Under the pieces are notes generated by a model. It was not told where the DNA came from, did not search any database, and saw only the letters and a program-made list of their open reading frames with translations. Source: Cellvibrionaceae bacterium (GTDB lineage: Bacteria; Pseudomonadota; Gammaproteobacteria; Pseudomonadales; Cellvibrionaceae). From it: DNA of 64,000 nt. This document shows, in pieces, positions 17,919 through 26,955 of this stretch; positions within the stretch are counted from its first letter, which is position 1; each line of letters starts with the position of its first letter. The translations under genes were made by a program, and so were the position numbers. The stretch covers positions 939,465-1,003,464 of the forward strand of contig JANPZW010000013.1 of assembly GCA_024707385.1 (NCBI GenBank), in the 5' to 3' direction.

Positions 17919-19220
17919 ATGAGTTCCAATGTGAAAAAACTGGTGAAAAAAACCAGTTTGGCAATCGGGGCGACAGCCCTGGCAACTGGTGTCGCTCTGG
18001 CCCAGGCTGCAGAAACTATCAAAGTCGGCGTGCTTCACTCCCTCTCTGGCACCATGGCGATCAGCGAAACAACGCTGAAAGACACAGTGCTGATGATGAT
18101 TGACGAGCAAAATAAAGCTGGCGGCGTGCTGGGTAAAAAACTCGAAGCTGTTGTGGTGGACCCGGCCTCCAATTGGCCACTGTTCGCAGAAAAAGCCAAA
18201 CAGCTTCTCTCCAAAGACAAAGTCTCCGTCATTTTCGGCTGCTGGACATCCGTATCGCGCAAATCCGTTCTGCCAGTGATCGAAGCAGAAAATGGTTTGC
18301 TGTTTTACCCCGTGCAGTATGAAGGTGAAGAATCCTCCAAAAATGTTTTCTATACCGGCGCCGCTCCCAATCAGCAGGCCATACCTGCGGTGGATTATTT
18401 AATGGCGTCTGAAGGCGTAAAACGTTGGGTTTTGGAAGGCACCGACTACGTTTATCCGCGCACAACCAACAAAATTCTGGAAGCCTACCTGATCAGCAAA
18501 GGCGTCAAGAAAGAAGATATCTCCATTAATTACACTCCCTTCGGTCACTCCGACTGGCAAACCCGTGTAGCTGAAATCAAGAAGTTCGGTTCTGCTGGCA
18601 AGAAAACCGCGGTTGTATCCACCATCAATGGTGACGCCAACGTACCGTTCTACAAGGAATTGGCCAATGCGGGCATAACAGCGGAAGACATTCCGGTGGT
18701 GGCGTTCTCCGTTGGTGAAGAAGAGCTTTCCGGTTTCGACACCAAACCTCTCGTGGGGCACTTGGCCGCGTGGAACTACTTCATGAGCGCGGAAGCGGCT
18801 GAGAACGATGCCTTCATCGAACAGTGGCATAAATTCATCAAAGACAAAAAACGCCCCACCAACGACCCGATGGAGGCGACTTATATCGGCTTCAAAATGT
18901 GGGTGAAGGCGGTGGAAAAAGCCGGCACCACCAATGTCGATGCAGTGCGCACGGCCATGTATGGCATCACTGTACCGAACCTGACTGGCGGTATCGCGGT
19001 GATGAACACCAACCATCACCTGACCAAACCCGTGCTGATCGGCGAAATTCAGGAAGACGGCCAGTTCGAAATCGTATGGCAAACTCCCGGCGGCGTCATT
19101 GGTGATGCCTGGACCGACTTCCTGCCGGAATCAGCCAACTTGGTAGCCGATTGGACTCCGCCGATCAGCTGCGGCAACTTCAATATCAAAACCGGTAAAT
19201 GTTCCGGCCAGAACTATTGA
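17919..19220 (+). CDS. urtA: Urea ABC transporter substrate-binding protein UrtA
   Basis: 433 residues. A secretory N-terminus (MSSNVKKLVKKTSLAIGATA, cleavage near AQA-AE) is followed by a type I periplasmic-binding fold of the amide/urea branch (IKVGVLHSLSGTMAISE, FGCWTSVSRKSVLPV, FYPVQYEGEE). I chose the ATG at 17919, which has CGAGGAGA upstream, over the frame start at 17844. UrtA captures urea at low concentration for the UrtBC permease. Immediate proximity to urease and to a sigma-54 promoter points to nitrogen-limited expression. Confidence 0.95.
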   Translation: MSSNVKKLVKKTSLAIGATALATGVALAQAAETIKVGVLHSLSGTMAISETTLKDTVLMMIDEQNKAGGVLGKKLEAVVVDPASNWPLFAEKAKQLLSKDKVSVIFGCWTSVSRKSVLPVIEAENGLLFYPVQYEGEESSKNVFYTGAAPNQQAIPAVDYLMASEGVKRWVLEGTDYVYPRTTNKILEAYLISKGVKKEDISINYTPFGHSDWQTRVAEIKKFGSAGKKTAVVSTINGDANVPFYKELANAGITAEDIPVVAFSVGEEELSGFDTKPLVGHLAAWNYFMSAEAAENDAFIEQWHKFIKDKKRPTNDPMEATYIGFKMWVKAVEKAGTTNVDAVRTAMYGITVPNLTGGIAVMNTNHHLTKPVLIGEIQEDGQFEIVWQTPGGVIGDAWTDFLPESANLVADWTPPISCGNFNIKTGKCSGQNY

Positions 19221-19282
19221 TCCAGGAAGCAGATTCAATTTCCCCGGATGTTAATGCACAAGGAATGTGCTTTTTCATATAA

Positions 19283-19325
19283 GTGAAGTCTCCGTCACGG
19301 GTCACCGGAGGCTTCACGATTTTTC
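19283..19325 (+). terminator. Terminator-like hairpin between urtA and urtB
   Basis: A 12 bp stem (19283-19294 with 19306-19317, one G-U pair, 11-base loop) is followed by GATTTTT. Inside a transporter operon such a hairpin probably lets only part of transcription through, giving more binding protein than membrane components. The urtA-urtB gap is 240 bases. Confidence 0.7.
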
Positions 19326-19460
19326 TGAAAGGAATTCGGAAATCCCCCGGTGCCGCAGGATGCGATTTTCTCCAAAGAAATTAAGCCGCATAAGACTCGG
19401 GCGGTCTCAGATGGACTGCCCTGCTCTTCCCTCCGTGCGCGGAAACTTGGTGCAGAAAAA

Positions 19461-21074
19461 ATGAAAATTCTAATTAAAATCGGATTGTTGATGGGATTGG
19501 GGCTTCTATTCATCAAAGCCCATGCAGGCGATTTCGCCACACTTAGCCATTCACTTGCCAAAAGCGATTATTCGCAAAAAAACCGGATTATTGACGAACT
19601 GGCGGCGCTTGATGACGACCGCACGCTGGTTATTTTCAAAGCCCTGATTGAAGGAAATTTGTATCTGCGGAAATCCGACCAGACGGTGGTCGTCGGTAGG
19701 GACTCGCGTGAAGGCGTTGAATTAACGGACGTGTTGACGGGCCAACCACTGGAAGTGGTCGGCATCCGCGCGCTGGAAAAGGTCCGCATCAACAATAGTG
19801 TGCGCGGCAAATTGCGCACGGTCATAGCATCTCTTCAATTGAGCGCAAAAAATTCAGATATCCGCCGCCAATCTGCGCGTGATCTCATTAAATCGCCGCA
19901 GCCGGAGTTGCGCAATTTGATCGCGACCGCTTATGAAAAAGAAGAATCCTCTTCCGTAAAAAGCGAAATGGCTATGGCGCTCGCCATGGTCGATATCGAG
20001 TCGGAGGATGTCAAATTGCGCCGGGAGGCCATCGATATATTGGCGAGCTCCTACTCCTCTGAAGCTCTGGGTATTCTCGAGCGTTTTGGTGAAAAAGACG
20101 GCGCTGGAAACTATAAAGAGGCCGAAGGGAATATTGGTAAGCTGGCAGCCGAAGGAGCGGAAAGAGTGCGCCATCGCATGGAAGTTATGCGATTCATCGA
20201 AAATCTGTTTTTCGGTATCAGTCTCGGCTCCGTTCTTCTTCTCGCCGCCATCGGCCTCGCCATCACTTTCGGTGTAATGGGCGTGATCAATATGGCGCAC
20301 GGTGAAATGATCATGCTGGGCGCCTACACCACATTTGCAGTTCAGCAGCTGTTTCCAAACTGGATCGAGGCTTCGATCATTATCGCCATTCCCATGGCGT
20401 TCCTGGTTTCGGGATGTGTCGGCATATTGATAGAGCGTACGGTGATTCGCCATTTATATGGGCGCCCATTGGAAACACTTCTGGCGACTTTTGGTATCAG
20501 TTTGTTTTTACAACAATTGGTGCGGACCTATAACTCCAACAATGTTCCGGTCATCACACCGGATTGGATGAGTGGTTTCTACCAGGTTAATGGCGCCTTA
20601 TCGCTGACCTACAACCGTCTCTACATCATTTTATTCAGCCTAATGGTTCTGGGTTTGCTCGCGATCTTACTGCGCAAAACGCTGCTCGGTTTGCAGATGC
20701 GCGCGGCAACACAAAACCGCGCCATGGCGAATTCCATGGGCATTAAATCCTCCTGGGTGGATGCGCTGACCTTTGGCCTGGGTTCTGGAATTGCCGGTAT
20801 GGCGGGCGTTGCGTTGAGTCAAATTACCAATGTCGGACCTAACATGGGACAGGGATTTATTATCGACTCATTTATGGTTGTGGTTTTCGGCGGCGTTGGC
20901 AATCTGCTCGGCACCTTTTTCGCCGCTATGGGATTGGGTATCGTCAATAAATTCCTCGAACCCTACGCTGGTGCGGTGCTTGGCAAAATCTTCGTGCTGA
21001 TTTTCATCATCCTGTTCATTCAGTGGCGCCCGCGCGGTCTGTTCGCCCTGAAAGGCCGCTTCGTAACGGATTAA
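19461..21074 (+). CDS. urtB: Urea ABC transporter permease UrtB
   Basis: 537 residues. A signal-like N-terminus (MKILIKIGLLMGLGLLF) precedes a long periplasmic helical domain typical of UrtB, about 240 residues with HEAT-like repeats. The C-terminal half is a LivH-type permease (FFGISLGSVLLLAAIGLAIT, NMAHGEMIMLGAYTTF, RPRGLFALKGRFV). The ATG at 19461 is chosen; the upstream in-frame extension to 19350 has no ribosome site or family similarity. Its stop shares one base with the urtC ATG. Confidence 0.93.
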   Translation: MKILIKIGLLMGLGLLFIKAHAGDFATLSHSLAKSDYSQKNRIIDELAALDDDRTLVIFKALIEGNLYLRKSDQTVVVGRDSREGVELTDVLTGQPLEVVGIRALEKVRINNSVRGKLRTVIASLQLSAKNSDIRRQSARDLIKSPQPELRNLIATAYEKEESSSVKSEMAMALAMVDIESEDVKLRREAIDILASSYSSEALGILERFGEKDGAGNYKEAEGNIGKLAAEGAERVRHRMEVMRFIENLFFGISLGSVLLLAAIGLAITFGVMGVINMAHGEMIMLGAYTTFAVQQLFPNWIEASIIIAIPMAFLVSGCVGILIERTVIRHLYGRPLETLLATFGISLFLQQLVRTYNSNNVPVITPDWMSGFYQVNGALSLTYNRLYIILFSLMVLGLLAILLRKTLLGLQMRAATQNRAMANSMGIKSSWVDALTFGLGSGIAGMAGVALSQITNVGPNMGQGFIIDSFMVVVFGGVGNLLGTFFAAMGLGIVNKFLEPYAGAVLGKIFVLIFIILFIQWRPRGLFALKGRFVTD

Positions 21075-22255
21075 TGCTCATGACCCATAAACCTTTGATT
21101 CAACAACTCCTGACCAACGACACGGCATCGCGCTGGTTATTCGTCGCGTTGCTGGCGCTCGGCATTGGCGTACCATTTTTAAATCTTGTGGTGCCGCCGG
21201 ATTCCGTTTTCCATGTGCCGACCTATATGGTCACGCTCCTCGGCAAGTATTTGTGTTTTGCTATTTTGGCTCTCGCACTGGATTTAATCTGGGGATATTG
21301 CGGTATTTTAAGTCTTGGTCACGGCGCCTTTTTTGCGCTTGGTGGTTATGCCATGGGTATGTACCTCATGCGGCAGATCGGTGATCGCGGTGTTTATGGA
21401 AATCCCGTATTGCCAGATTTTATGGTGTTTTTGAACTGGCAGGAACTGCCCTGGTATTGGCTAGGCTTTGACAATTTCGGCCTCGCTTTATTGATGGTAT
21501 TTCTTGCGCCGGGATTGCTGGCATTTTTATTCGGTTGGCTGGCGTTTCGCTCACGGGTGACCGGGGTTTATCTATCGATCATTACCCAGGCGCTGACTTA
21601 CGCTTTGATGTTGGCATTTTTCCGCAACGATATGGGATTCGGTGGTAACAACGGACTTACCGATTTCAAAGATATTCTCGGCTTTAATTTGCAAGCGGAC
21701 AGCACCCGGATCGTTCTGTTTTTGGCGACTGTGATCGTCCTTGCGCTTGCTTACGTGCTCTGCCAATACATTACCCGCAGCAAGGCCGGTCGTGTGTTGA
21801 TTTCGATCCGCGACGCGGAAAGCCGCACTCGATTTATTGGCTATAGAGTGGAACACTATAAATTGTTCGTGTTTATTCTCTCGGCGTTGATTGCGGGTGT
21901 GGCTGGCGCGCTTTATGTACCTCAGATCGGCATCATCAATCCCAGCGAATTCAACCCGCTGAATTCCATTGAAATCGTCATCTGGGTCGCCATCGGCGGG
22001 CGCGGCACATTATATGGCGCGGTGATCGGCGCAGTGCTGGTGAACTACGCGAAAACGACATTTACCTCGGGAATTTTTGCTGAATATTGGCTGTTTATTC
22101 TCGGCGCCCTGTTTGTCATTACCACCATTTATTTGCCGCGCGGTGTTGTGGGCATTATGGATGGTTATCTTAGCCGAAGAAAAAGTCGTCAGGATAAATC
22201 CATGGCCGCAGCATCACCGCAGGCTGGAGTGGCAACGGGAGGAAAACAACCGTGA
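21074..22255 (+). CDS. urtC: Urea ABC transporter permease UrtC
   Basis: 393 residues, LivM-type permease with about ten hydrophobic segments and the motif LDLIWGYCGILSLGHGAFFA. I chose the ATG at 21074 that overlaps the urtB stop; an ATG two codons later is equally possible. It pairs with UrtB as the membrane channel. A Ser/Ala/Gly tail leads into the four-base overlap with urtD. Confidence 0.93.
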   Translation: MLMTHKPLIQQLLTNDTASRWLFVALLALGIGVPFLNLVVPPDSVFHVPTYMVTLLGKYLCFAILALALDLIWGYCGILSLGHGAFFALGGYAMGMYLMRQIGDRGVYGNPVLPDFMVFLNWQELPWYWLGFDNFGLALLMVFLAPGLLAFLFGWLAFRSRVTGVYLSIITQALTYALMLAFFRNDMGFGGNNGLTDFKDILGFNLQADSTRIVLFLATVIVLALAYVLCQYITRSKAGRVLISIRDAESRTRFIGYRVEHYKLFVFILSALIAGVAGALYVPQIGIINPSEFNPLNSIEIVIWVAIGGRGTLYGAVIGAVLVNYAKTTFTSGIFAEYWLFILGALFVITTIYLPRGVVGIMDGYLSRRKSRQDKSMAAASPQAGVATGGKQP

Positions 22256-23004
22256 ACGACCAGAAAGTCCAGAGTATTTTGTACCTCAATGGCGTAACCA
22301 AGACCTTTGACGGTTTCCGTGCGATCAACAATCTTTCCCTGGATATCCGCCCGGGTGAATTACGCGCGATCATAGGCCCAAACGGCGCCGGAAAAAGCAC
22401 TATGATGGATATCATCACCGGCAAAACCAAACCGGATGAAGGCGAGGTTAAATTCCGCGATACGATTGACCTCACCAAACACGACGAGGCTGATATCGCC
22501 AATATGGGCATAGGACGTAAATTCCAGAAGCCGACGGTAATTGAGAGCTTGTCGGTTTGGGATAACCTGGAATTGGCCCTTGCGGGTAATCGCGGAGTTT
22601 TTCAGACGCTGTTTTTCCGGCTGAGCAAAACACAATACGATCGCGTTGACGAAATACTTCAGCTGGTCGGCTTGAAAGATCGCCGCGATGAAATCGCGCG
22701 CAATCTCTCCCATGGGCAAAAACAGTGGTTGGAGATCGGCATGCTGATTATTCAGGATCCGGAATTATTGCTGGTGGATGAACCCGCCGCAGGAATGACA
22801 GATTACGAGACCATGGAAACCGCCAAGCTATTGAAATCCATCAGTGAAAATCACTCGGTGATTGTGGTGGAGCACGATATGGATTTTATTCGCGCTTTGG
22901 ATACAAAGGTTACGGTATTACATGAAGGTAGCGTGTTGGCGGAAGGGACCCTTGACGTGGTGTCAACCAATCCACGCGTTATTGAAGTTTACCTGGGCCG
23001 ATAA
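22252..23004 (+). CDS. urtD: Urea ABC transporter ATP-binding protein UrtD
   Basis: 250 residues, LivG type, starting at a GTG that overlaps the urtC stop by four bases. Walker A is GPNGAGKST, the signature is LSHGQKQW (a modest departure from LSGGQ that is normal in UrtD) and Walker B is LLLVDEPAAGM. It hydrolyses ATP to drive urea import together with UrtE. Confidence 0.95.
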   Translation: MNDQKVQSILYLNGVTKTFDGFRAINNLSLDIRPGELRAIIGPNGAGKSTMMDIITGKTKPDEGEVKFRDTIDLTKHDEADIANMGIGRKFQKPTVIESLSVWDNLELALAGNRGVFQTLFFRLSKTQYDRVDEILQLVGLKDRRDEIARNLSHGQKQWLEIGMLIIQDPELLLVDEPAAGMTDYETMETAKLLKSISENHSVIVVEHDMDFIRALDTKVTVLHEGSVLAEGTLDVVSTNPRVIEVYLGR

Positions 23005-23023
23005 AAATAAGGTTGATTAAACT

Positions 23024-23719
23024 ATGTTAAGCGTTGAAAACATCGATCTGCATTACGGCGCGAGCAAGGCATTGCATGGCGTCAACCTCTCTGCACATAA
23101 AGGGCAAATTACCAGCATTCTCGGCCGCAACGGCGTCGGCAAAACCAGTATCGCCCGCGCGGTCACAGGGCGACACTCCATCAGCTCTGGGAAAATTCTG
23201 TGGGAGGATAAAGAAATTGCCAAAGCCTCCATCGCCGAGCGCGCCCGCCTCGGTATTTCCTACGTGCCGCAAGGAAGGGAAATATTCTCTCAACTGACGG
23301 TGTTGGAAAATCTTAAAACCGGCTACGCGGTGCTGCCGCGCAAATACCGGAAGATAGATGAGGAAATCTTCGATCTATTCCCCGTGCTCCGAAAAATGCT
23401 GCACCGCCGCGGCGGCGACCTTTCCGGCGGTCAACAACAACAACTCGCCATTGCGCGCGCGCTGGTGATGAAACCGCGTCTGCTCATCCTCGACGAACCT
23501 ACCGAAGGTATCCAACCCTCTATTATCAAAGACATTCACAACGTCATATCCATCCTGCGCCAGCGCGGCGAAATGGCGATCCTCCTCGTCGAACAATACT
23601 TCGAATTCGCTCGCAACTTGGCCGACTCCTACATCGTCATGGATCGCGGCAACGTGGTAGTAGCCGGGAATATTAAGGATATGGATGAGGAGAAGGTTAG
23701 GTCTTATTTGACGGTGTGA
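23024..23719 (+). CDS. urtE: Urea ABC transporter ATP-binding protein UrtE
   Basis: 231 residues, LivF type. Walker A is GRNGVGKTS, the signature is LSGGQQQQL and Walker B is LLILDEPTEGIQPS. It is the last gene of the urt operon, 19 bases after urtD. The next gene starts about 165 bases downstream with no obvious terminator between. Confidence 0.95.
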   Translation: MLSVENIDLHYGASKALHGVNLSAHKGQITSILGRNGVGKTSIARAVTGRHSISSGKILWEDKEIAKASIAERARLGISYVPQGREIFSQLTVLENLKTGYAVLPRKYRKIDEEIFDLFPVLRKMLHRRGGDLSGGQQQQLAIARALVMKPRLLILDEPTEGIQPSIIKDIHNVISILRQRGEMAILLVEQYFEFARNLADSYIVMDRGNVVVAGNIKDMDEEKVRSYLTV

Positions 23720-23883
23720 AGACGTTGCACCGCCTTGATGTGCACGGATTCAGGCACTTGGCAGCTCCCTAAATTCCATATACATTTTCCCGCCGGCAAA
23801 CATACTTGTGTTTGTCCGCGCGGGGCTTGTTCGAGCCTCGCCATACAGACTTAACCCTGTTTCTTTCGCGTGTGCTTTTCCCT

Positions 23884-24266
23884 ATGAGTACCCAGTCTCC
23901 TTGTCTGAGTTGCGGCGCCTGCTGTGCGTCTTTTCGTGTGTCGTTTTATTGGGGTGAGTTGCAAGGGGCCGGTGGTGTGGTGCCGGATTTAATGACGGAG
24001 CAGATTCCGCCGCATCGTGCGTGTATGAAGGGGACTAATCAGAAGGATCCGCGTTGTGCGGCTCTCTTGGGTAATGTTGGGGAGCAGGTGCGCTGCACTA
24101 TCTATGAGAATCGGCCGAGTCCTGCCGGGACTTCAGTTGCAATGGTGAAGTGGAGGCGTACAACGAGAGCTGCGATAAGGCGCGCGCCCGTTTTGGGCTG
24201 CCGCCTCTCACCTCGCCACCGCAAAATCCGGCTTTCGACGATCATCCGCCGCAAATCACTGCCTGA
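23884..24266 (+). pseudogene. YkgJ-family zinc/iron-chelating cysteine-rich protein, frameshifted
   Basis: The frame from the ATG at 23884 carries the family start CLSCGACCASFRVSFYWGE, then PRCAALLG and RCTIYENRPSP. At about 24121-24124 it leaves the family sequence. One base restores it: the next frame reads CRDFSCNGEVEAY followed by CDKARARFGLPPL and stops at 24266, which would give a normal 127-residue protein with all cysteines. As written the first frame runs on unrelated to 24399. A base appears to be missing after AGTCC. This is a sequencing error or a recent mutation; the function of intact members is not well defined. Confidence 0.75.
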
Positions 24267-24323
24267 CGGCGCAGTGTTGCGCCGCTTTGGCTTCTGGCTT
24301 GAAGGTGGTGCTCTACCCTGGTG

Positions 24324-24346
24324 CGCAGATGTCGGAGACATCTGCG
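24324..24346. terminator. Hairpin between convergent genes
   Basis: CGCAGATGTC/GACATCTGCG, a perfect 10 bp stem with a GGA loop, lies between the ykgJ-like gene and the TorF-like gene. There is no T run, so it is a possible bidirectional terminator or 3' stabiliser. Confidence 0.45.
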
Positions 24347-24358
24347 GGGTGGTTTCGA

Positions 24359-25030
24359 TTATTCGCCGATTGGGATACCGAAGGAGACAACGAACTTGAG
24401 CTTGTCTTCGAAAGGTTTGTCCGCGACAAACTGGCTCAGTGTGAAGGATAGGTTTTCGTTGTACGCGTAGGTGAAATCCAAATGCACAGGTGTACATTTG
24501 TTGGAACCCGCGTCCGCTTCGCAACCGACTACGCCACCGTTGGTTTGGTCGCTGCTGTGGACACCCAGTACGGTGGAGAATGAGCCGAAGCTGGCGCCCA
24601 GGGTGAAGTACATGTAATCACCGCTGCTGTCGAGCTTGCCAACGGGGATGTAGGCTCCGAAAGAAGCTGGGCCGTAGCCAAATGTTAATACCGCGTCACT
24701 GAAGTCGCCGGGTTCGCTATTGGCTGTGGTGGGATAGTTGTAGCTGATGGCACCGAGCCCGTAGGAAAAATCACCGAAAGTGCCGTTATATCCGGCAGAA
24801 AGATCATATTCTGTGCCTTTTACGGTATCCCCGGATGAGCCCCAGATGCCGGTATAAAATCCACTCTTGCTGAACTTCAGGGCACCGGATACAGCGGGCG
24901 TGCCTGAGCCGAGATCCAATCCGCGCCATAAATAGCTGCTTGCAATGCCGGCGGAGCCAGTGATTTCCGCATTGGCCACACCTGCCGCAAGTAAAAGGGT
25001 GAGGGTACCCGCCGTTCGGCTGAGCTTCAT
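24359..25030 (-). CDS. TorF family putative outer-membrane porin
   Basis: 223 residues. A signal peptide (MKLSRTAGTLTLLLAAGVANA) is followed by EITGSAGIASSYLWRGLDLG, the hallmark opening of TorF-like porins, and alternating beta strands (GFYTGIWGSS, YNGTFGDFSYGLGAISYNY). It ends in a strand with hydrophobic and Gly residues (VSFGIPIG). It probably forms a small beta-barrel. Porins of this type often sit with nitrogen genes; here it is between urt and glnK-amtB. Confidence 0.85.
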   Translation of the reverse strand: MKLSRTAGTLTLLLAAGVANAEITGSAGIASSYLWRGLDLGSGTPAVSGALKFSKSGFYTGIWGSSGDTVKGTEYDLSAGYNGTFGDFSYGLGAISYNYPTTANSEPGDFSDAVLTFGYGPASFGAYIPVGKLDSSGDYMYFTLGASFGSFSTVLGVHSSDQTNGGVVGCEADAGSNKCTPVHLDFTYAYNENLSFTLSQFVADKPFEDKLKFVVSFGIPIGE

Positions 25031-25267
25031 GGATGATCCTCCAAAGGTAATTAAATGTTGAATCCCAGCCGGCCTGTGGCGAGGACTCCGTCAAAACTGA
25101 AAGGCGCCAAGCCTACCTGTTTTTCTGCGAAATCAAAAACGTTTATCCACATTTTCCATCGCCCGGAACTCCGCTGGACCGCCCTTGGGTCACGCGTTCC
25201 CAAATGGCCTCTCGCCCGCGTCGGGTTGCAAGGGTCACCAAAAGCAATAAAACCCGTATTGCAAGAA

Positions 25268-25304
25268 TGCACAAAATGAGTGCGTTTGGCCAATTGATGG
25301 TGCA
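25268..25304 (+). promoter_or_regulatory. NtrC-like sites upstream of the porin-glnK-amtB block
   Basis: TGCACAAAATGAGTGCG at 25268-25284 has the TGCAC-N7-GTGC form. A second element with a perfect right half (TGGTGCA, 25298-25304) but weak left half follows 20 bases later. They lie about 100-140 bases before the sigma-54 match. Confidence 0.6.
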
Positions 25305-25403
25305 GCTGCCTGCCCTTCTAAAGCGCCTAGTTCGAGTTGGTCAGCCCTAAAATCCCCGCCAAATCTGACTCAAGCCATTGATTAAAAAAGAGAAATAAAA
25401 ATC

Positions 25404-25419
25404 TGGCTTGGAATCTGCT
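25404..25419 (+). promoter_or_regulatory. Sigma-54 (-24/-12) promoter upstream of the porin gene
   Basis: TGGCTTGGAATCTGCT places GG (25405-25406) and GC (25417-25418) exactly 10 bases apart. It deviates from consensus at three positions but the invariant dinucleotides are right. The expected start is near 25430, about 75 bases before the porin ATG. Confidence 0.65.
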
Positions 25420-25505
25420 ATCCCAGGCGAAGCTCAGCCATTCCCCGAATGGACCTTGGCGCAAATACAACAAAATGTCGTCTGCTATCACTTGGAGGAA
25501 GTTTC

Positions 25506-26486
25506 ATGAAGTTCAATCGTAAGTTACTCGCTACGTCAATAGCCGCATCCATGATCGCTGCTGCTTCAGTGCCGGCTGCCTATGCCGAGATTGAGTTGGG
25601 AGAGGGCCTTAGTGTCTCCGGCTTTCTTGATATGTCCTATGTCTATTCAGACGCGGATGGAGTGGACAGCACGGACAAAACGTTTGGTATTGACCAATTC
25701 GAAATGGATTTTTTCTACGCTGGATCTGACGGTGTTTCCGCGCAAGTAGACATCGAATACGGTGAAAGTGGCACAGGGAATGGTGAAGATGAAACTTTCG
25801 TAGAACAGGCGTTCATTACCAAAAAATTCAATGATCAGTTCAGTGTTAAAGCCGGACGATTTTTGAGTAACAGCGGCTGGGAGACGGAAGAACCTACGGG
25901 CCTTTATCAATACAGTGGTACTGGCTACGGTCAATATTTCTACGGTGGTTACCAGCAAGGTGTTTCGGCGTCCTATGACGTTGGCGCATTCCAGCTGATG
26001 GCATCGGTAGTCAACAGCGCGTTTGATCCAGTCGAGCGGGACACCACAACGCTGGCTACGGAGCTGGGCGTGGCAATTTCGCCAGTGGAAGGTCTGACCG
26101 CAAAACTCTTTTATATCCAGGACGAAGAGACGGACCTGATCAACTTCTGGACGTCTTATGCGGTTTCCAGCTTCACCTTTGCATTTGAATACAACGTAGG
26201 TGATTACGGCGATACCTTAGGGCTTGAAGACGTTGATGGTGATGGTTATTTGTTGATGGCCAATTACGCAGTGGGCAATTTTGGTATCACTGTGCGGTAT
26301 CACGATTATTCAATCGAAGGTAGCGATGCAGGTCAGACCATCACGCTTGATGAAAACAGCGCTATCACGATTTCTCCAAGTTACAAAGTTGGCGACAACT
26401 TGTTGCTGGTTGCGGAATATCGCATGGATGAATTTGGTGATCAGGATGTAAATACCTTCGCCCTGGAAGCGTTATTTACCTTCTAA
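25506..26486 (+). CDS. Outer-membrane beta-barrel porin-like protein
   Basis: 326 residues. The ATG at 25506 has GGAGGAA upstream; an in-frame start at 25449 is less likely. A signal peptide (MKFNRKLLATSIAASMIAAA, cleaved near AYA-EI) precedes GLSVSGFLDMSYVYSD and regular amphipathic strands rich in Asp, Gly, Tyr and Phe, ending in a terminal Phe (EALFTF) as required for barrel insertion. It resembles the OmpL-like/putative beta-barrel porin group. Its place directly upstream of glnK-amtB behind nitrogen-type sites suggests uptake of a small nitrogen compound such as urea or ammonium; this is inference. Confidence 0.8.
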   Translation: MKFNRKLLATSIAASMIAAASVPAAYAEIELGEGLSVSGFLDMSYVYSDADGVDSTDKTFGIDQFEMDFFYAGSDGVSAQVDIEYGESGTGNGEDETFVEQAFITKKFNDQFSVKAGRFLSNSGWETEEPTGLYQYSGTGYGQYFYGGYQQGVSASYDVGAFQLMASVVNSAFDPVERDTTTLATELGVAISPVEGLTAKLFYIQDEETDLINFWTSYAVSSFTFAFEYNVGDYGDTLGLEDVDGDGYLLMANYAVGNFGITVRYHDYSIEGSDAGQTITLDENSAITISPSYKVGDNLLLVAEYRMDEFGDQDVNTFALEALFTF

Positions 26487-26508
26487 TTTAATTCTTAACG
26501 TAAGTCCT

Positions 26509-26536
26509 GTGCCAACTTCCGTCGTGTGGTTGGCAC
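26509..26536 (+). terminator. Inverted repeat between the porin gene and glnK
   Basis: GTGCCAAC/GTTGGCAC, a perfect 8 bp stem with a 12-base loop, is followed by CTTTAAAT. It lies 25 bases upstream of glnK and could terminate most porin transcription or regulate readthrough into glnK-amtB. Confidence 0.45.
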
Positions 26537-26561
26537 CTTTAAATCAGAGAGGTGCAGTCCA

Positions 26562-26900
26562 ATGAAACTGATAACTGCCGTAATCAAACCTTTTAAGCTG
26601 GATGCTGTGCGTGAAGCGCTTTCCGATATAGGCGTGCAAGGCATTACTGTGACGGAAGTAAAAGGCTTTGGTCGCCAGAAAGGCCACACCGAGCTTTATC
26701 GCGGCGCCGAATATGTGGTGGACTTTCTGCCCAAAACCAAATTGGAAGTAGCCGTGGCTGACGGCCAGGTGGATTCTGTTGTTGAAGCCATTAGTAAGGC
26801 GGCACACAGCGGAAAAATTGGCGATGGAAAAATCTTTGTTTCCAATCTGGAACAGGTGATTCGCATTCGCACCGGTGAAACCGGCGAAGACGCGTTGTGA
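26562..26900 (+). CDS. glnK: Nitrogen regulatory PII protein GlnK
   Basis: 112 residues, standard PII length. It begins MKLITAVIKPFKLD, has the T-loop with uridylylation Tyr51 in HTELYRGAEY, and ends with the GKIGDGKIF ATP-binding segment and IRIRTGETG. PII trimers sense 2-oxoglutarate, ATP/ADP and glutamine and plug AmtB. I chose the ATG at 26562, with AGAGAGG upstream, as the family start. It sits 55 bases before amtB, the conserved glnK-amtB arrangement. Confidence 0.95.
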   Translation: MKLITAVIKPFKLDAVREALSDIGVQGITVTEVKGFGRQKGHTELYRGAEYVVDFLPKTKLEVAVADGQVDSVVEAISKAAHSGKIGDGKIFVSNLEQVIRIRTGETGEDAL

Positions 26901-26955
26901 TTTTTTTACGACGTCAACTCTCCCATAAATAGATACCACAGCCGGAGATACCGCT

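Noticed and set aside
24267..24399. Extended C-terminus of the YkgJ-like protein in the original frame
   Set aside because: Residues after the frameshift are Arg-rich and unrelated to the family, whereas the adjacent frame restores conserved cysteines.
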